Below are positions 32,510 to 42,179 of a stretch of 45,928 bases of DNA, piece after piece; position 1 is the stretch's first letter; every line of letters begins with the position of its first letter. Location: NCBI GenBank assembly GCA_012271065.1, contig JAAXHE010000027.1:11735-57662 (forward strand). The letters are read 5' to 3'. Source of the stretch: Candidatus Latescibacterota bacterium (GTDB lineage: Bacteria; Latescibacterota; UBA2968; GCA-2709665). Made by a program: the position numbers and the translations under genes. A model generated the notes under the pieces. The model was not told the DNA's origin and ran no database searches. It saw only the letters and a program-made list of their open reading frames with translations.

Positions 32510-34450
32510 CTATACCAAATCGGTTGGCACGATCGAACCATCGTCTTCATCAAAGAACTCCTCTGCGTACTTTCCCCACTGAAAACGCGCATCTCGAACC
32601 TGACGCTGTGCGCGGTCGGTTTGCTCCTCCTCATAGCGAGCCCAGGAGTATACCAGAATGCGGAAAGCCGCAGAAGCTCTAGCAAGCCGTTCCCGAACTT
32701 CATCCTCGGTTAGTTCGTCTGTATCTGGGTTCATGATGTCGAAAAGGTGCGAATGTACGGGATGATTCGTGTTGAGCGCGACTTGAATCACGTTCGGCAG
32801 TGGCTCAACATCAAAAAAAGCCGGGCTAGATTGGGCAGACTGGATCCAACGTACCCGACTCCCCGCCTCAATTGTCTCATCTACTCGTTGTCGCGCATCA
32901 CTCCGGTCATGGCGATGTTTCTCAACGAGAGATTTGACTTGTACCCTTTTGTGTTCCTCCTCGGTACCGGTCTCACCGGCTCGATCCGATTCTCCTTGGT
33001 GGCCTTCCTCCATGCGGCGTTTAATCGCGGCAGTTGCCTTTGCATCAGCCTTTTGGTCCTCATCAAGACTGTGGCGGCGACCACGAGCCTGCTTCGCCTT
33101 CTTGACTCTGTCGCGCATTGCAGCGATTGCCCTGATAATCTGCCTGCGAAGATCCAGAAGGTGCATTCGGTGATCCCCGTCCTGTTCCATCCGTCGACGC
33201 ACATCACCTTCTGAAACTTCGCCAGGAAGCAGTTCCCTCTTGTAGTCGTATCGAGCAAGGCGTTGGAAGGTCATCGTCCCCTGCTTGTTATTTGTAACTC
33301 CGAACACTTCGTCAAGCGCGGTGGGGAAGTCCACTTCTACGGTCCACCATCGCTCTCTAGGATCATCGCCGCTTACCCAAGAGTCATCCAGTTGGATTTC
33401 GCGGTGAGCCCGCATCAACGAAATTCCCATATTCTGATCGGCGTGTTTTCCCCACGGCGTATGGCCGGCATCCCTCCCCTTCCACTCTTCGGGCCACATA
33501 GCACATAGGGATAGCGGGTCCCGAACATACGCATGGGCATAGGCCGCCCTTACACGAACGTCGTAGACCCGTTCCTTGTATCTAACTTGTACGACAAAGG
33601 GACTCCCATCCAACTTTCTAAACATTGGACCAAGACCAAAATCCTCGGGACACGATGTCCCGCTCATGAGGTAGAGAGGATCGTTCGGTCTCACTTCTAC
33701 AACACCGTCCTGTTGTATTTCAATCAAACCGTCGTTATCGTGGATGGGTATGCAGGTAATGGTTCGCTGAGGCCCGATTTCATCGGTTCTGGGGTCTTGG
33801 CAATCAAGCCTCTCCGTTGGTTCGGCCAAGAATCGGCGATATATGCGGCCAAGCAGGGTCTCAGTGTGCTTGAAAGTCGTCGATGCCTGCTTCCATTCGA
33901 CTCGATCTAGCTCGCTCCAAACCACTAGAGTCCCGGTATCGCCGAATACAATTCGGCTCGCCGAGAGGAAAACCTGTGGTATAGACTCGAGCGTAGGTTC
34001 GAGGATTTCACGAGCGCCTTGCTCCACATCGTCAATGGAAAGCTGCGCATGTAACGCATTTGTAGCTCCTGCTTGCCATGACCAGACATCTACCCGTCTT
34101 GCTTGGGACATCGATGAATTGGGAAGACCAAGTCCAAAGCGGCCAATACCATGTCTTTGTTGTCGAGTTCCGTGACCATAACGCAGGCTTCCCCTAAGTG
34201 TACCCTTGTCCATTCCCTCCCCATTATCAAGGACAGCCAATTCCCTTAAAGTGAACCTTCCCGTGCGGTCATCACGTCGACTAACTCCGAATATTTCGAT
34301 CGCTGTTGCTCCGCTCTCTATTGAATTGTCAATTAGCTCTGCAAGCGCATGCGTGGTAGATTTATACCCGCTGTCTCGCATCGCCTCGACTGTCATTCTT
34401 GTGTCAACGATCGAAAATTCTAGTTGTGTACCAGATTCGGTTACTGCCAT
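32510..34450 (-). CDS. MORC-like GHKL ATPase
   Basis: This 646-residue protein has a complete GHKL (gyrase, Hsp90, kinase, MutL) ATP-binding site. The N box ALAELIDNS is at 36-44, the G1 box DNGEGM at 75-80 and GIGRFGLGLP at 101-110. An S5-like transducer region follows, and residues about 440-560 are highly charged and helical. Prokaryotic MORC-like GHKL proteins are known from gene neighbourhoods with SF2 helicases and nucleases in restriction-type loci. The ATG at 34450 has a GGGAGG box and lies inside the end of the helicase gene (10-base overlap). Confidence 0.85.
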   Translation of the reverse strand: MAVTESGTQLEFSIVDTRMTVEAMRDSGYKSTTHALAELIDNSIESGATAIEIFGVSRRDDRTGRFTLRELAVLDNGEGMDKGTLRGSLRYGHGTRQQRHGIGRFGLGLPNSSMSQARRVDVWSWQAGATNALHAQLSIDDVEQGAREILEPTLESIPQVFLSASRIVFGDTGTLVVWSELDRVEWKQASTTFKHTETLLGRIYRRFLAEPTERLDCQDPRTDEIGPQRTITCIPIHDNDGLIEIQQDGVVEVRPNDPLYLMSGTSCPEDFGLGPMFRKLDGSPFVVQVRYKERVYDVRVRAAYAHAYVRDPLSLCAMWPEEWKGRDAGHTPWGKHADQNMGISLMRAHREIQLDDSWVSGDDPRERWWTVEVDFPTALDEVFGVTNNKQGTMTFQRLARYDYKRELLPGEVSEGDVRRRMEQDGDHRMHLLDLRRQIIRAIAAMRDRVKKAKQARGRRHSLDEDQKADAKATAAIKRRMEEGHQGESDRAGETGTEEEHKRVQVKSLVEKHRHDRSDARQRVDETIEAGSRVRWIQSAQSSPAFFDVEPLPNVIQVALNTNHPVHSHLFDIMNPDTDELTEDEVRERLARASAAFRILVYSWARYEEEQTDRAQRQVRDARFQWGKYAEEFFDEDDGSIVPTDLV

Positions 34451-36054
34451 ACGTCCTCCCAATTCAAAAACGCCATCGCCACGTCACCGAACCCGGGAAG
34501 GTTTGGATCAACAACGGTAACGATTTCGCATGCTTCCGTGCCTCCTGCCTTTGGGCCACGGATCGCGCGTCCAACCATTTGGCTGTATAGCACAAGCGAC
34601 TTTGTCGGGCGGGCAATGACGGCGGCACTCGCCTCTGGTGCGTCAAAGCCAGTGGTTAAGACACCAAAATTGACTAGGACCATTGGAACCTCGTCATCTG
34701 ATTTGAAAGTTCGGATAGCGCGATCCCTCACACGCGCGGGCGTCGTGCCGGTCACTACCTCACTCCGAACTCCCCGAGCGACAAGTATCGCAGTAAGGAG
34801 TTGCCCTTGTGTGACTGAGGCTGCAAATACCAACACGCGCCGATGTCCACCCCCTACTAATCCGTCAATCGCTGCTAGTATAGCCGTCACGTATTGTTCG
34901 CTTATCGACATATTGGATACGATGTATTCAGGTATATCAAGAGCCTCTGCGATTCGATCCAATTCTGATTCGTCGATACTGAGCCCAGGCTCTGCAAAAA
35001 GCGTTCGAAAGGTCGGTCGAGCAAGAAACCCGTTGTCTATAAGGAATTCAATTGGATTATCGCCGGGAACGTCGAGAGTGACCTTATTTCCGGAAAAGTA
35101 TTCGGCAAGTTCTCCATCCTTGTCGATGTCAGACCAAGTTCGCCCGGGTGTGGCAGTCAGCCCCAATAGGGCACATCGGTAATCGAGCGTAAGGTCGTCG
35201 GCGATCCGCCTGTAGGTCCTCGCAATAATCTGGTGGGCTTCGTCAAAGACCACTAGCCGAACCCTTGAGGAGAGACGGGCTGCCCATTCAGGGTCGGTCC
35301 GCGAGATCACAGCCCAACCTTTTGCCAGCCCGACGGCAAGAAATCCGTCCGAGAAGCTGTGAAGATCTGGCGTTCTGTCGCCCCACATGGTCCCGATCTC
35401 GAGTGGTCTATTGCCCAGGTGTTTCCAAGCTTCCTTAAAAGCGACCACCGCCTGCTCAAGCAGTTCTCTTCCCGACGCAAGCCAAACTACTACTGACGGG
35501 TCATACCTGCATAACGAATCCGCTACAACGTGCATTGAGGTGCGAGTCTTACCCACTCCAGTCGGTAGGTGCAGAACCGCACGGCGTTCACCTTCGCTCA
35601 ACAATGGTGTCAACTTATGAACTGCATTCCTTTGATGATCGAACAACCCATATTCCGGCGTAATCGACTCTGTCGGTGGCACCTCGGGTGTAATGATTCG
35701 CTCTTCGACCAGCCCCAAAAAGTCACGCATTCGCCGCACTTCCGCGTCAGCCCAATCATCAGCGTTAGCCGGACTAATGCTGCGCTGGACACGCTCTTCC
35801 AGCTCGGCCTGCTTCTCCTGAGGGATCAAGCTGAGCACAAGCTTCCGACCCTTTGCCTCGCCGATTAATACATCTAGATCGATGAGCGTCCGAGCAACCC
35901 GCTGCAAATCGTCACTGGTTATTTTCCCCCCGAAAAGCGCATCCAGGACCGATAGGACACTTGGATCCAAAAATCGCCGAAGCTGTTGTTCCGAAAGCGA
36001 GTTGAGAAATCGAGAGACCGTTAGGCCCGGTCCGTCGTATTTAAATTCAGGCAT
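34441..36054 (-). CDS. SF2 DEAD/DEAH-box helicase
   Basis: This 537-residue protein is a superfamily 2 motor. The Q-like region FDHQRNAVHKL is near 138-148, Walker A LPTGVGKT at 163-170, DEAH in VVFDEAHQI, motif III in GLTATPGR, and motif VI QMVGRAIRG near 509. The N-terminal 120 residues are not recognised. It resembles the helicase part of HsdR or UvrB-type proteins. No nuclease domain is fused, so cleavage would come from the PLD partner. It lies between the membrane-protein gene (5-base gap) and the GHKL gene (overlap). Confidence 0.9.
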   Translation of the reverse strand: MPEFKYDGPGLTVSRFLNSLSEQQLRRFLDPSVLSVLDALFGGKITSDDLQRVARTLIDLDVLIGEAKGRKLVLSLIPQEKQAELEERVQRSISPANADDWADAEVRRMRDFLGLVEERIITPEVPPTESITPEYGLFDHQRNAVHKLTPLLSEGERRAVLHLPTGVGKTRTSMHVVADSLCRYDPSVVVWLASGRELLEQAVVAFKEAWKHLGNRPLEIGTMWGDRTPDLHSFSDGFLAVGLAKGWAVISRTDPEWAARLSSRVRLVVFDEAHQIIARTYRRIADDLTLDYRCALLGLTATPGRTWSDIDKDGELAEYFSGNKVTLDVPGDNPIEFLIDNGFLARPTFRTLFAEPGLSIDESELDRIAEALDIPEYIVSNMSISEQYVTAILAAIDGLVGGGHRRVLVFAASVTQGQLLTAILVARGVRSEVVTGTTPARVRDRAIRTFKSDDEVPMVLVNFGVLTTGFDAPEASAAVIARPTKSLVLYSQMVGRAIRGPKAGGTEACEIVTVVDPNLPGFGDVAMAFLNWEDVWQ

Positions 36055-36059
36055 TTCTG

Positions 36060-36791
36060 CTACTTCCGAATGTAGGTATGGATATCCTCACACGCTTCAG
36101 CCAGATGACGGCCCCCTTTGGATTGTGCAAGAGCACCCGCCGCTATCGTCGCAACCTCCGAATCCGGTCTCGTGTGGACAATTAGAAGACCTCTACATTG
36201 CTTTCCTAAGCCATCAACTATGGGATTGACACGAACAACCCCGAACAAAGCTCCAAGTTCTTCGTTGACTTTACTGTCCATCTCGTGCCACCGATTGTCC
36301 TTTTCTATCGACAATTTGACCAGTCTGTCATCCCACCAGATTCCAGGCTGCACACTAGAAAAACATGAACCGAAAAAAACGTGGTTCAATTCGATCTCAG
36401 CAGGTAAAACACGATCATCCGTAAGTGCTGATGTAAGCTCCCGCACGAGTTTTTTCTTGGGGACAAATGGCGGTCTGCTTGACCATCCTCTGCGCCTGCG
36501 TGGTACGTACAAATCAACCATCCAAAGATCAAACTTACTTGCGGTCAATTCCGATAGATCTGCAATCAGACGCAATACTCGTCGCTGAAGGAATTCATAG
36601 TTGCGCCCGATACCAGCCGAGATACTCCTTTCACACAGCCAATTCACAATTGAGTGAAGAATTACAAAACTGGCAATTACAAGAATCCATGCCCATTGCC
36701 GATCAGGGTTTCCGCGTATTCCAAAGAGCGTTAGACCAATGGTCGCAATTACGAATGTGGGTCTACCCCATAGAAGATCAGACCATTTCAT
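36060..36791 (-). CDS. Two-helix membrane protein of unknown function
   Basis: This 243-residue protein has two hydrophobic segments near residues 12-25 and 33-52, then a soluble region of about 190 residues. The last part (ELGALFGVVRVNPIVDGL, GLLIVHTRPDSEVATIAAG) looks like an alpha/beta domain, possibly GAF-like, but I do not recognise a family. The start codon directly follows the DUF262 stop, and the helicase gene starts 5 bases after its end. It is therefore a true member of the run and may tether the effector proteins to the membrane. Confidence 0.75.
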   Translation of the reverse strand: MKWSDLLWGRPTFVIATIGLTLFGIRGNPDRQWAWILVIASFVILHSIVNWLCERSISAGIGRNYEFLQRRVLRLIADLSELTASKFDLWMVDLYVPRRRRGWSSRPPFVPKKKLVRELTSALTDDRVLPAEIELNHVFFGSCFSSVQPGIWWDDRLVKLSIEKDNRWHEMDSKVNEELGALFGVVRVNPIVDGLGKQCRGLLIVHTRPDSEVATIAAGALAQSKGGRHLAEACEDIHTYIRK

Positions 36792-37874
36792 TTACCTACA
36801 GCCCTTCAAATAGTCTACGAGCTTCTGGTACAGAATCTCTGATCGCGTCGCTATATTTTCTTCCGTTGCTCCTTCACGAGAAAAAGCAAGGTAATAGCTC
36901 AACATATCCGACGGAATTTGTGACAGTTCGATTTCATCTGGAGGAGGACTATCATCCGCTGAAAGTTCCACAAGTTTAGTTTGAAGCTCGCTGATGGTAG
37001 CCCCAACTGAGCGCCGCTCTTGTTCAAACTCCCTAAAGAAATCCATCATTTGTGTTGGCTCCAGTTTAGTTTTGTTGTCCTCGAGCCGCATCAAGACGAG
37101 TGTTAAATCTACCAACCCCCACCGTGTACGGATAGCTCCCCGTTCAAGGGCAGCTATTTCTCTAAGAGCGTCGAGAATTCGCAGTGTTCGGTTTGTTACC
37201 TGTCCACTAGGATCGAAGTCGTTCTCTTCGTAGAGTCGATAAAGATCAGCACCTTTTAGTGCTGTTGGTCCACCCTTCATCACTAGTGCCAGAATTAGAG
37301 CAGCGTGTTCATGTATTCCATACCGAGCGCTCCGCAGACCAGTCTCCACCCACAAGGAATGTGCGGCTAATTTATCGGCGACAAAATTCCTCACTGGTCC
37401 AGACATCGCGTTTCGTCGCTCGGCGGCATTTAGTGGTTCGCCACGTTGAAGTCTGAGAAACAGTTCGTGAATTTCGTCCTCTGTGGCCTCCTCGATCTTC
37501 GACACTGTAATATTGGCAAACTGCAACCGATCCTTCGCGTCATCTGGAAGTTCCGACCAACATTTTCCGCCAAGATCTCCCAGGTCCTCGTACGCCCCAA
37601 TATTCCGGAGTAGACGCAAATCGTCAGAGATAAAATGCCAGATCGCAGTCAACCGCTGTTTCCCGTCGATTACATCGAATAAATGTTCGCTTCCATCAGG
37701 AAGTTTACGAAGGAAAATCTTCGGAATGTCGAATCCGCGCAAAATTGAATCGATTAAAAGCGCCTGCTGCGCTTTCGACCATACTTTGCCACGTTGATAT
37801 TCAGCTTCTACGTTGATGCGGCCTTGGAAATCGGCCAGCATTCGAATGCTCCATTCGCTAGTTTCTTTGCGCAT
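36792..37874 (-). CDS. DUF262 protein without DUF1524 nuclease half
   Basis: This 360-residue protein has the DUF262 (GmrSD N-terminal) fold. EYQRGKVWSKAQQALLIDSI is at about 25-44, and the nucleotide-site motif DGKQR is at residues 70-74 (usually DGQQR). SspE, the known partner of SspABCD, also carries DUF262 but is about twice as long and ends in a DUF1524 HNH nuclease. That part is absent here, and I see no HNH motif. It starts 64 bases after the sspD stop on the same strand. It may sense phosphorothioate DNA and control the downstream helicase/GHKL/PLD proteins. Confidence 0.85.
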   Translation of the reverse strand: MRKETSEWSIRMLADFQGRINVEAEYQRGKVWSKAQQALLIDSILRGFDIPKIFLRKLPDGSEHLFDVIDGKQRLTAIWHFISDDLRLLRNIGAYEDLGDLGGKCWSELPDDAKDRLQFANITVSKIEEATEDEIHELFLRLQRGEPLNAAERRNAMSGPVRNFVADKLAAHSLWVETGLRSARYGIHEHAALILALVMKGGPTALKGADLYRLYEENDFDPSGQVTNRTLRILDALREIAALERGAIRTRWGLVDLTLVLMRLEDNKTKLEPTQMMDFFREFEQERRSVGATISELQTKLVELSADDSPPPDEIELSQIPSDMLSYYLAFSREGATEENIATRSEILYQKLVDYLKGCR

Positions 37875-37938
37875 TCAATGCTCCATCGACGAAAAAATAA
37901 ATGAACAGCTAACGCACAATGAGTTGTGGCCTTCGTCA

Positions 37939-38781
37939 TCATTTGTGACATGCAAGGCACACCTTGGCTTTACCATAAAGGTCGTCTATGTCGATAGGCT
38001 CCGCGTCTGGACGAAGCGGGTTGATCTTACGCTTGTTACTCAATCTTTCGAGCCGTCTAGTATGTTCGGCCTTGATTTGCGCAATGCGCTCGGGTTTCGC
38101 GAGATCGTTGAGAGATTCACCCTGGCTCCAGGTGAAGGGTGATCCGTGATCGATGGCGTTCTTTTCGTAGCGCTTGGCCTCCTCGAAGTACTCTGGGTGA
38201 CGATCCATCAACCGAACCCATTCGATCTTCTGTTGGAAGAAACAGAAGGTGCATCCACTGCGCGTCCGCCACTCGTAGTATTTCGGCAACCCGAGTCCCG
38301 CTCCTTCCAGAATCTCCAGTACACCGCCCTTGTCAATACCGTCGTCCTTTAGTGGCAGCCTCACCACTAAGTTATCGCGCTTCGAGGTGTAGCCTTCCCG
38401 GTACTCCTCGTCGGCACGGATCGCCACGTAGCTATATACGGTTACGCCACGATCCAGGATTGGACGAATCCATCGCTCGAATGGGCGGAGCTTAAGTTGC
38501 CGCGTACACCAGCGGCTTTGTGCAGACGGTAGAAAGTGGTTGTATTGTTTCAGCCAGAAGTCGAAATCACGATCGGGATTCAGACGTTCGATCGACTTAC
38601 CCAAAAACCCCTCAAGCTTTACTAGAAACTCGTAGACTTCCGGTAATTCTTTGCCAGTATCGGTAAAGAAGTAGTCAATGTCAAGTTCCGGGCGGTTTTG
38701 ACGCATGTATGCGGCGAGCGCGGCGCTGTCTCGGCCGCCTGACAGGCCCAGAACGTGTTTTTCGTTACCGTTGTCGTTCAC
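37939..38781 (-). CDS. sspD: SspD-like PP-loop ATPase / FeS phosphoadenylylsulfate reductase-family protein
   Basis: This 280-residue protein is related to PAPS reductases and DndC. The PP-loop LSGGRDSAA is at 13-21. Cysteines at 92 (RWCTRQ), 177 and 180 (GCTFC), plus 275 and 278 (CLAC), could hold an iron-sulfur cluster. It would activate the DNA backbone or carry sulfur during phosphorothioation. The GTG start overlaps the sspC stop (GTGA at 38778-38781), so the two are coupled. It is the last of the three modification genes on this strand. DndC is the nearest alternative, but DndD and DndE are absent. Confidence 0.85.
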   Translation of the reverse strand: MNDNGNEKHVLGLSGGRDSAALAAYMRQNRPELDIDYFFTDTGKELPEVYEFLVKLEGFLGKSIERLNPDRDFDFWLKQYNHFLPSAQSRWCTRQLKLRPFERWIRPILDRGVTVYSYVAIRADEEYREGYTSKRDNLVVRLPLKDDGIDKGGVLEILEGAGLGLPKYYEWRTRSGCTFCFFQQKIEWVRLMDRHPEYFEEAKRYEKNAIDHGSPFTWSQGESLNDLAKPERIAQIKAEHTRRLERLSNKRKINPLRPDAEPIDIDDLYGKAKVCLACHK

Positions 38782-41700
38782 GTGTCGGATCTCCTCTGAC
38801 TCGACTGTGTCGGATTTCCGGAATCCAGGTATCGAGCGCTCACCTCCGCGAGTGCGGCGAGAATGATGTTACGTCGCTTCTGGCCATTACCCCTTAGTGT
38901 CACGTCGACGCTGTCAATCAACTCTTTTACTTCGTGTTGATCGCGGTCGGTGATCTCGAATTCGTCATGCATCAGCTTGGGCTGTCCACCCATCCCGACA
39001 ATCACCGCCATCGCATTTCTTTTGTCCATGCGACCCTTAACACGTGCAAATGCTTCGGCGCGGATAAACCGTTGTGCCATCGTGGCAAGTTCTATCGTCG
39101 CTCGATCGATATCCGGGTCCACCCAATCCCGTGGGGGTTTATTGAGGGTCATACCGGCAAGTCCTTCCATGTCCTCGTCGCATCCATGGAATTCAGTTAG
39201 GCGAACGATAAAGGCCTCCTGCCGGTGGTCGCCGCCAAGCTCGCGGACGTTTTCAGCGCGAACTCGTAGCTCGGCAAGCATTGAAGGTGACGCATTGGGC
39301 ACCTGAAGCTCTGAAAGCAGGGTCTCGCGCATGCGATTAAGCATTGAGGGATATGCTTGCCGCAACTCCATCAACCCGTCGCGAACCCAAGCTGCAACAT
39401 CCAACGGCGCGTCGACTGTTTTAATGTCATGAGTTTCAGCCAGAACGCTCGGTATGTCATCAAAGATCAGCTTGTTCGGGTCGTTTGCCAGCTTGAACAA
39501 CTGCCGAATTCGCCTCGCGTTGCGTGATAGGCGTTGCGTTCGACCGACCCAAGGAGGCAACCTGTCGAAAATCGCGACCAGCCCCTTGGCGACGTCGATG
39601 GGTTCAAGATGAGTAAGTGTGTTCTCTTCGTCCAGTTCACGTACGATATCTGCCATTTCGGACAATAGTCGCCGCGACATCTCGGAAAGATCCATCCACC
39701 GCAGTTGAATATCCGAAGGATCCCTAATAAGGAAATCCATGTCGAGTTCAGTAACCCGGGCCTGAAAGATCCCTTCACGATAACATGCCAGTGTTGTTCG
39801 CTGAGATAGCAGGAACGCTGCCGCCAAGATTGGAAGCAGGCCGTCCTTTATGCCATATGGCGCTTTGCGCCATAGGTCGTATATCTCGCCAACCGATACC
39901 GAGCGGTTCGCATTTGACCTCAGATGTTCCTTGGCCGCTTCCCATGATGGCCCCAGATTGTGTGGGTCCTCGGTACCAGACCCTGGCTCGACAAAGCGCC
40001 AACCGTTGGCTGTTTCGGCATGGAGCCCGGTTCGCTCGAGAAGAGAAGCAAATAAACCTCGCTCTGCTGGAAACCCTTTGATACCTAGTTGATGCTCGCC
40101 TTCGTGCAACGCCATCCGTCTGAGGAGAGTATTTCGAGCGGCAACAGCGTTGCTCGACGGCTTCGTGCGCCCCAACAGTTCATTGTGTATTCGGAGAGCG
40201 CTACAGAAACGGACGTCGGCAAGATCGGAGGCCAAACTGTTGACTTCGGCATAACGGAGAAGTTTGGGCTCGCCTCGTTTATGGTACCACGACACGCTAT
40301 CGAATGCCTGGGAAAGCTCACTCTCCAGGTGGCCCTGTATCGCGCTGATCCGGGCTTCAACTTCAATACGCGCGACCCTATCGCCCAATAATTCCGCGGT
40401 CTCATCGCGCACACGCTCTAAAGCTAGCAAATCAGCAGCCAAAGCGGGAATCCCCCACGCCCGCTGAGACAAGCCGACCACGACGTCGCATTCAGATGAA
40501 TCTCTCGAAGCCCTGCGACAAATCTCCCAGGCCGTCAATTCAGTCTCGTTTTGGGTCGGAATCGTCAAAATAAAGACTCCAATTGCACCTTGTTGGGGTG
40601 AGAAATTGGCGGCAGCCTGTTCTACCTCGGCAAGAGGAACTACAAGGACATCGAACCAGCGCAGCGCTCCAGTTTCGTGGTAGTGGCGTTTTGCGATAAT
40701 CGGCTGCAGCCCGGCAAGCGCATTGAGAGCGGTGAAGTCGACTTCTCCGAGCCCTTCCATTGCCTGCCCGGCAGCTTCATCAACATCGAAATCGCTACCT
40801 TCGAATATGGAGTACGCACTCTCGAATTTTCGATAAACGACCATTGACCAGTGCTTCAGATCTTGAAGGGCGTTTCCGATATCCTCAGAGTCATATTCCA
40901 ATAGCGCATGTTCCAACAAACGCTGGCTCGCTCCAAGTCCTGAACGGTCACTGAACATGTTGACGACTGCTATTGCCTTGAGTAGCCGGAGATGAAGTTG
41001 GCCGCCGCCGAAGGCCTCACAGCGCTCTAAAGCGTCGATCGCCAGCGCTAAGCGGTGCCCGTCAGGGGAGGCCAGAATGGATGGTTCAAGGTTGATTCGC
41101 AGGTAGTCCCAGAGGCGGTCGGGACAGTAGAGGTCGTCTTCGTTGCCGACATTGCGGAGAAAATCTTGGAACCCTTGCGTCTCTGCGGAATTTAGAAAGC
41201 CGAATATGCTCCGCTGATTCTGCCCAAACCGACGCCGGGAAATGGGACCAAGCAAACAGGCGACAATGGGATGGAGCGGCCAGCAGTCTACCAGCATTTC
41301 CACAAAATAAGGAGGGGTCTGCCGTTGAATCTGTGACGCCACGTTCGCGGCTAGCGGACGCGCTGTCTTCGGGGAATGGTCGCTCTCGATTGCGCGACCG
41401 AGGAGGTCAATCTGTTCATCTCCGTGAGTATTGACGACGAGATCTACGAAACGGCCCTGTATCTTCGACCATTCGTCACGCATCTCACGCGATAGACGGT
41501 GGGCGTATTCATCGAATGCTTGATGAAGAATACCAACGACGATAAGCCGTTTCCTGCTTCGCGAAGCCCGCTCAGCGAGTTCCTGAAACAGGTAGATATC
41601 CGACCTGTCGTTGGCTGCCGCCTCCAGAAACTTGCCCAATTCGTCAATAAAGACAACCAAACCGCCGTGGGACCGCGGATTTCGTGCCGCGATTTCATCG

Positions 41701-42161
41701 ATTTGATCAAGGACTCGTTTGTCGGTCCAAGGCTCCCGCGGATGACCGGGCACGTAGTCGTTCTCGGCAATTGCTTCGCCGATGACCTGCGCCGGACTAT
41801 CGCGACGTCCGACCACGGGCAGGATGCGCCAACCCTTCGTGCGAGGGGGCATCGCCTCCCAGATAATCGACGCGGTTTTCCGACCCAGTATTGACTGTGC
41901 ATTGCGTGCTAGTGTACCCCTATTGTTCAACGCGGCGCTGAGGGCAACCACCAGACTAGATTTCCCACTGCCGTACGGACCCGTCCACGTAAACGCGCCT
42001 TGTCCGGTCTCCATCACATGTCGGGCCATTGTTTCGAGTACCTCGGCGGATGATCTAGGACAGATAAATCCATCCAATGCAGCAGGATCGCAGAGGTCGG
42101 TATCAATACGTATCGCGCGCTGAAATCGCCGTGCGATCCGAATTCGATCAACAAGCGCCAT
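38778..42161 (-). CDS. sspC: SspC-like large ATPase
   Basis: This 1127-residue protein has Walker A GPYGSGKSS at 61-69 and Walker B LVVFIDELGK at 168-177. The rest is long and mostly helical with no other motif that I recognise. Size, gene order after a DUF4007 gene and before a PP-loop gene fit SspC, the ATPase of the single-strand phosphorothioation module. It starts 18 bases after the DUF4007 gene with ATG at 42161. Confidence 0.82.
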   Translation of the reverse strand: MALVDRIRIARRFQRAIRIDTDLCDPAALDGFICPRSSAEVLETMARHVMETGQGAFTWTGPYGSGKSSLVVALSAALNNRGTLARNAQSILGRKTASIIWEAMPPRTKGWRILPVVGRRDSPAQVIGEAIAENDYVPGHPREPWTDKRVLDQIDEIAARNPRSHGGLVVFIDELGKFLEAAANDRSDIYLFQELAERASRSRKRLIVVGILHQAFDEYAHRLSREMRDEWSKIQGRFVDLVVNTHGDEQIDLLGRAIESDHSPKTARPLAANVASQIQRQTPPYFVEMLVDCWPLHPIVACLLGPISRRRFGQNQRSIFGFLNSAETQGFQDFLRNVGNEDDLYCPDRLWDYLRINLEPSILASPDGHRLALAIDALERCEAFGGGQLHLRLLKAIAVVNMFSDRSGLGASQRLLEHALLEYDSEDIGNALQDLKHWSMVVYRKFESAYSIFEGSDFDVDEAAGQAMEGLGEVDFTALNALAGLQPIIAKRHYHETGALRWFDVLVVPLAEVEQAAANFSPQQGAIGVFILTIPTQNETELTAWEICRRASRDSSECDVVVGLSQRAWGIPALAADLLALERVRDETAELLGDRVARIEVEARISAIQGHLESELSQAFDSVSWYHKRGEPKLLRYAEVNSLASDLADVRFCSALRIHNELLGRTKPSSNAVAARNTLLRRMALHEGEHQLGIKGFPAERGLFASLLERTGLHAETANGWRFVEPGSGTEDPHNLGPSWEAAKEHLRSNANRSVSVGEIYDLWRKAPYGIKDGLLPILAAAFLLSQRTTLACYREGIFQARVTELDMDFLIRDPSDIQLRWMDLSEMSRRLLSEMADIVRELDEENTLTHLEPIDVAKGLVAIFDRLPPWVGRTQRLSRNARRIRQLFKLANDPNKLIFDDIPSVLAETHDIKTVDAPLDVAAWVRDGLMELRQAYPSMLNRMRETLLSELQVPNASPSMLAELRVRAENVRELGGDHRQEAFIVRLTEFHGCDEDMEGLAGMTLNKPPRDWVDPDIDRATIELATMAQRFIRAEAFARVKGRMDKRNAMAVIVGMGGQPKLMHDEFEITDRDQHEVKELIDSVDVTLRGNGQKRRNIILAALAEVSARYLDSGNPTQSSQRRSDT

Positions 42162-42179
42162 CAGAACGTGTCCCCGTGT

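Noticed and set aside
31601..36054. DISARM system, suggested by a helicase plus a PLD protein
   Set aside because: No DUF1998 protein and no DNA methyltransferase are present, and a GHKL ATPase and Ssp genes are there instead.
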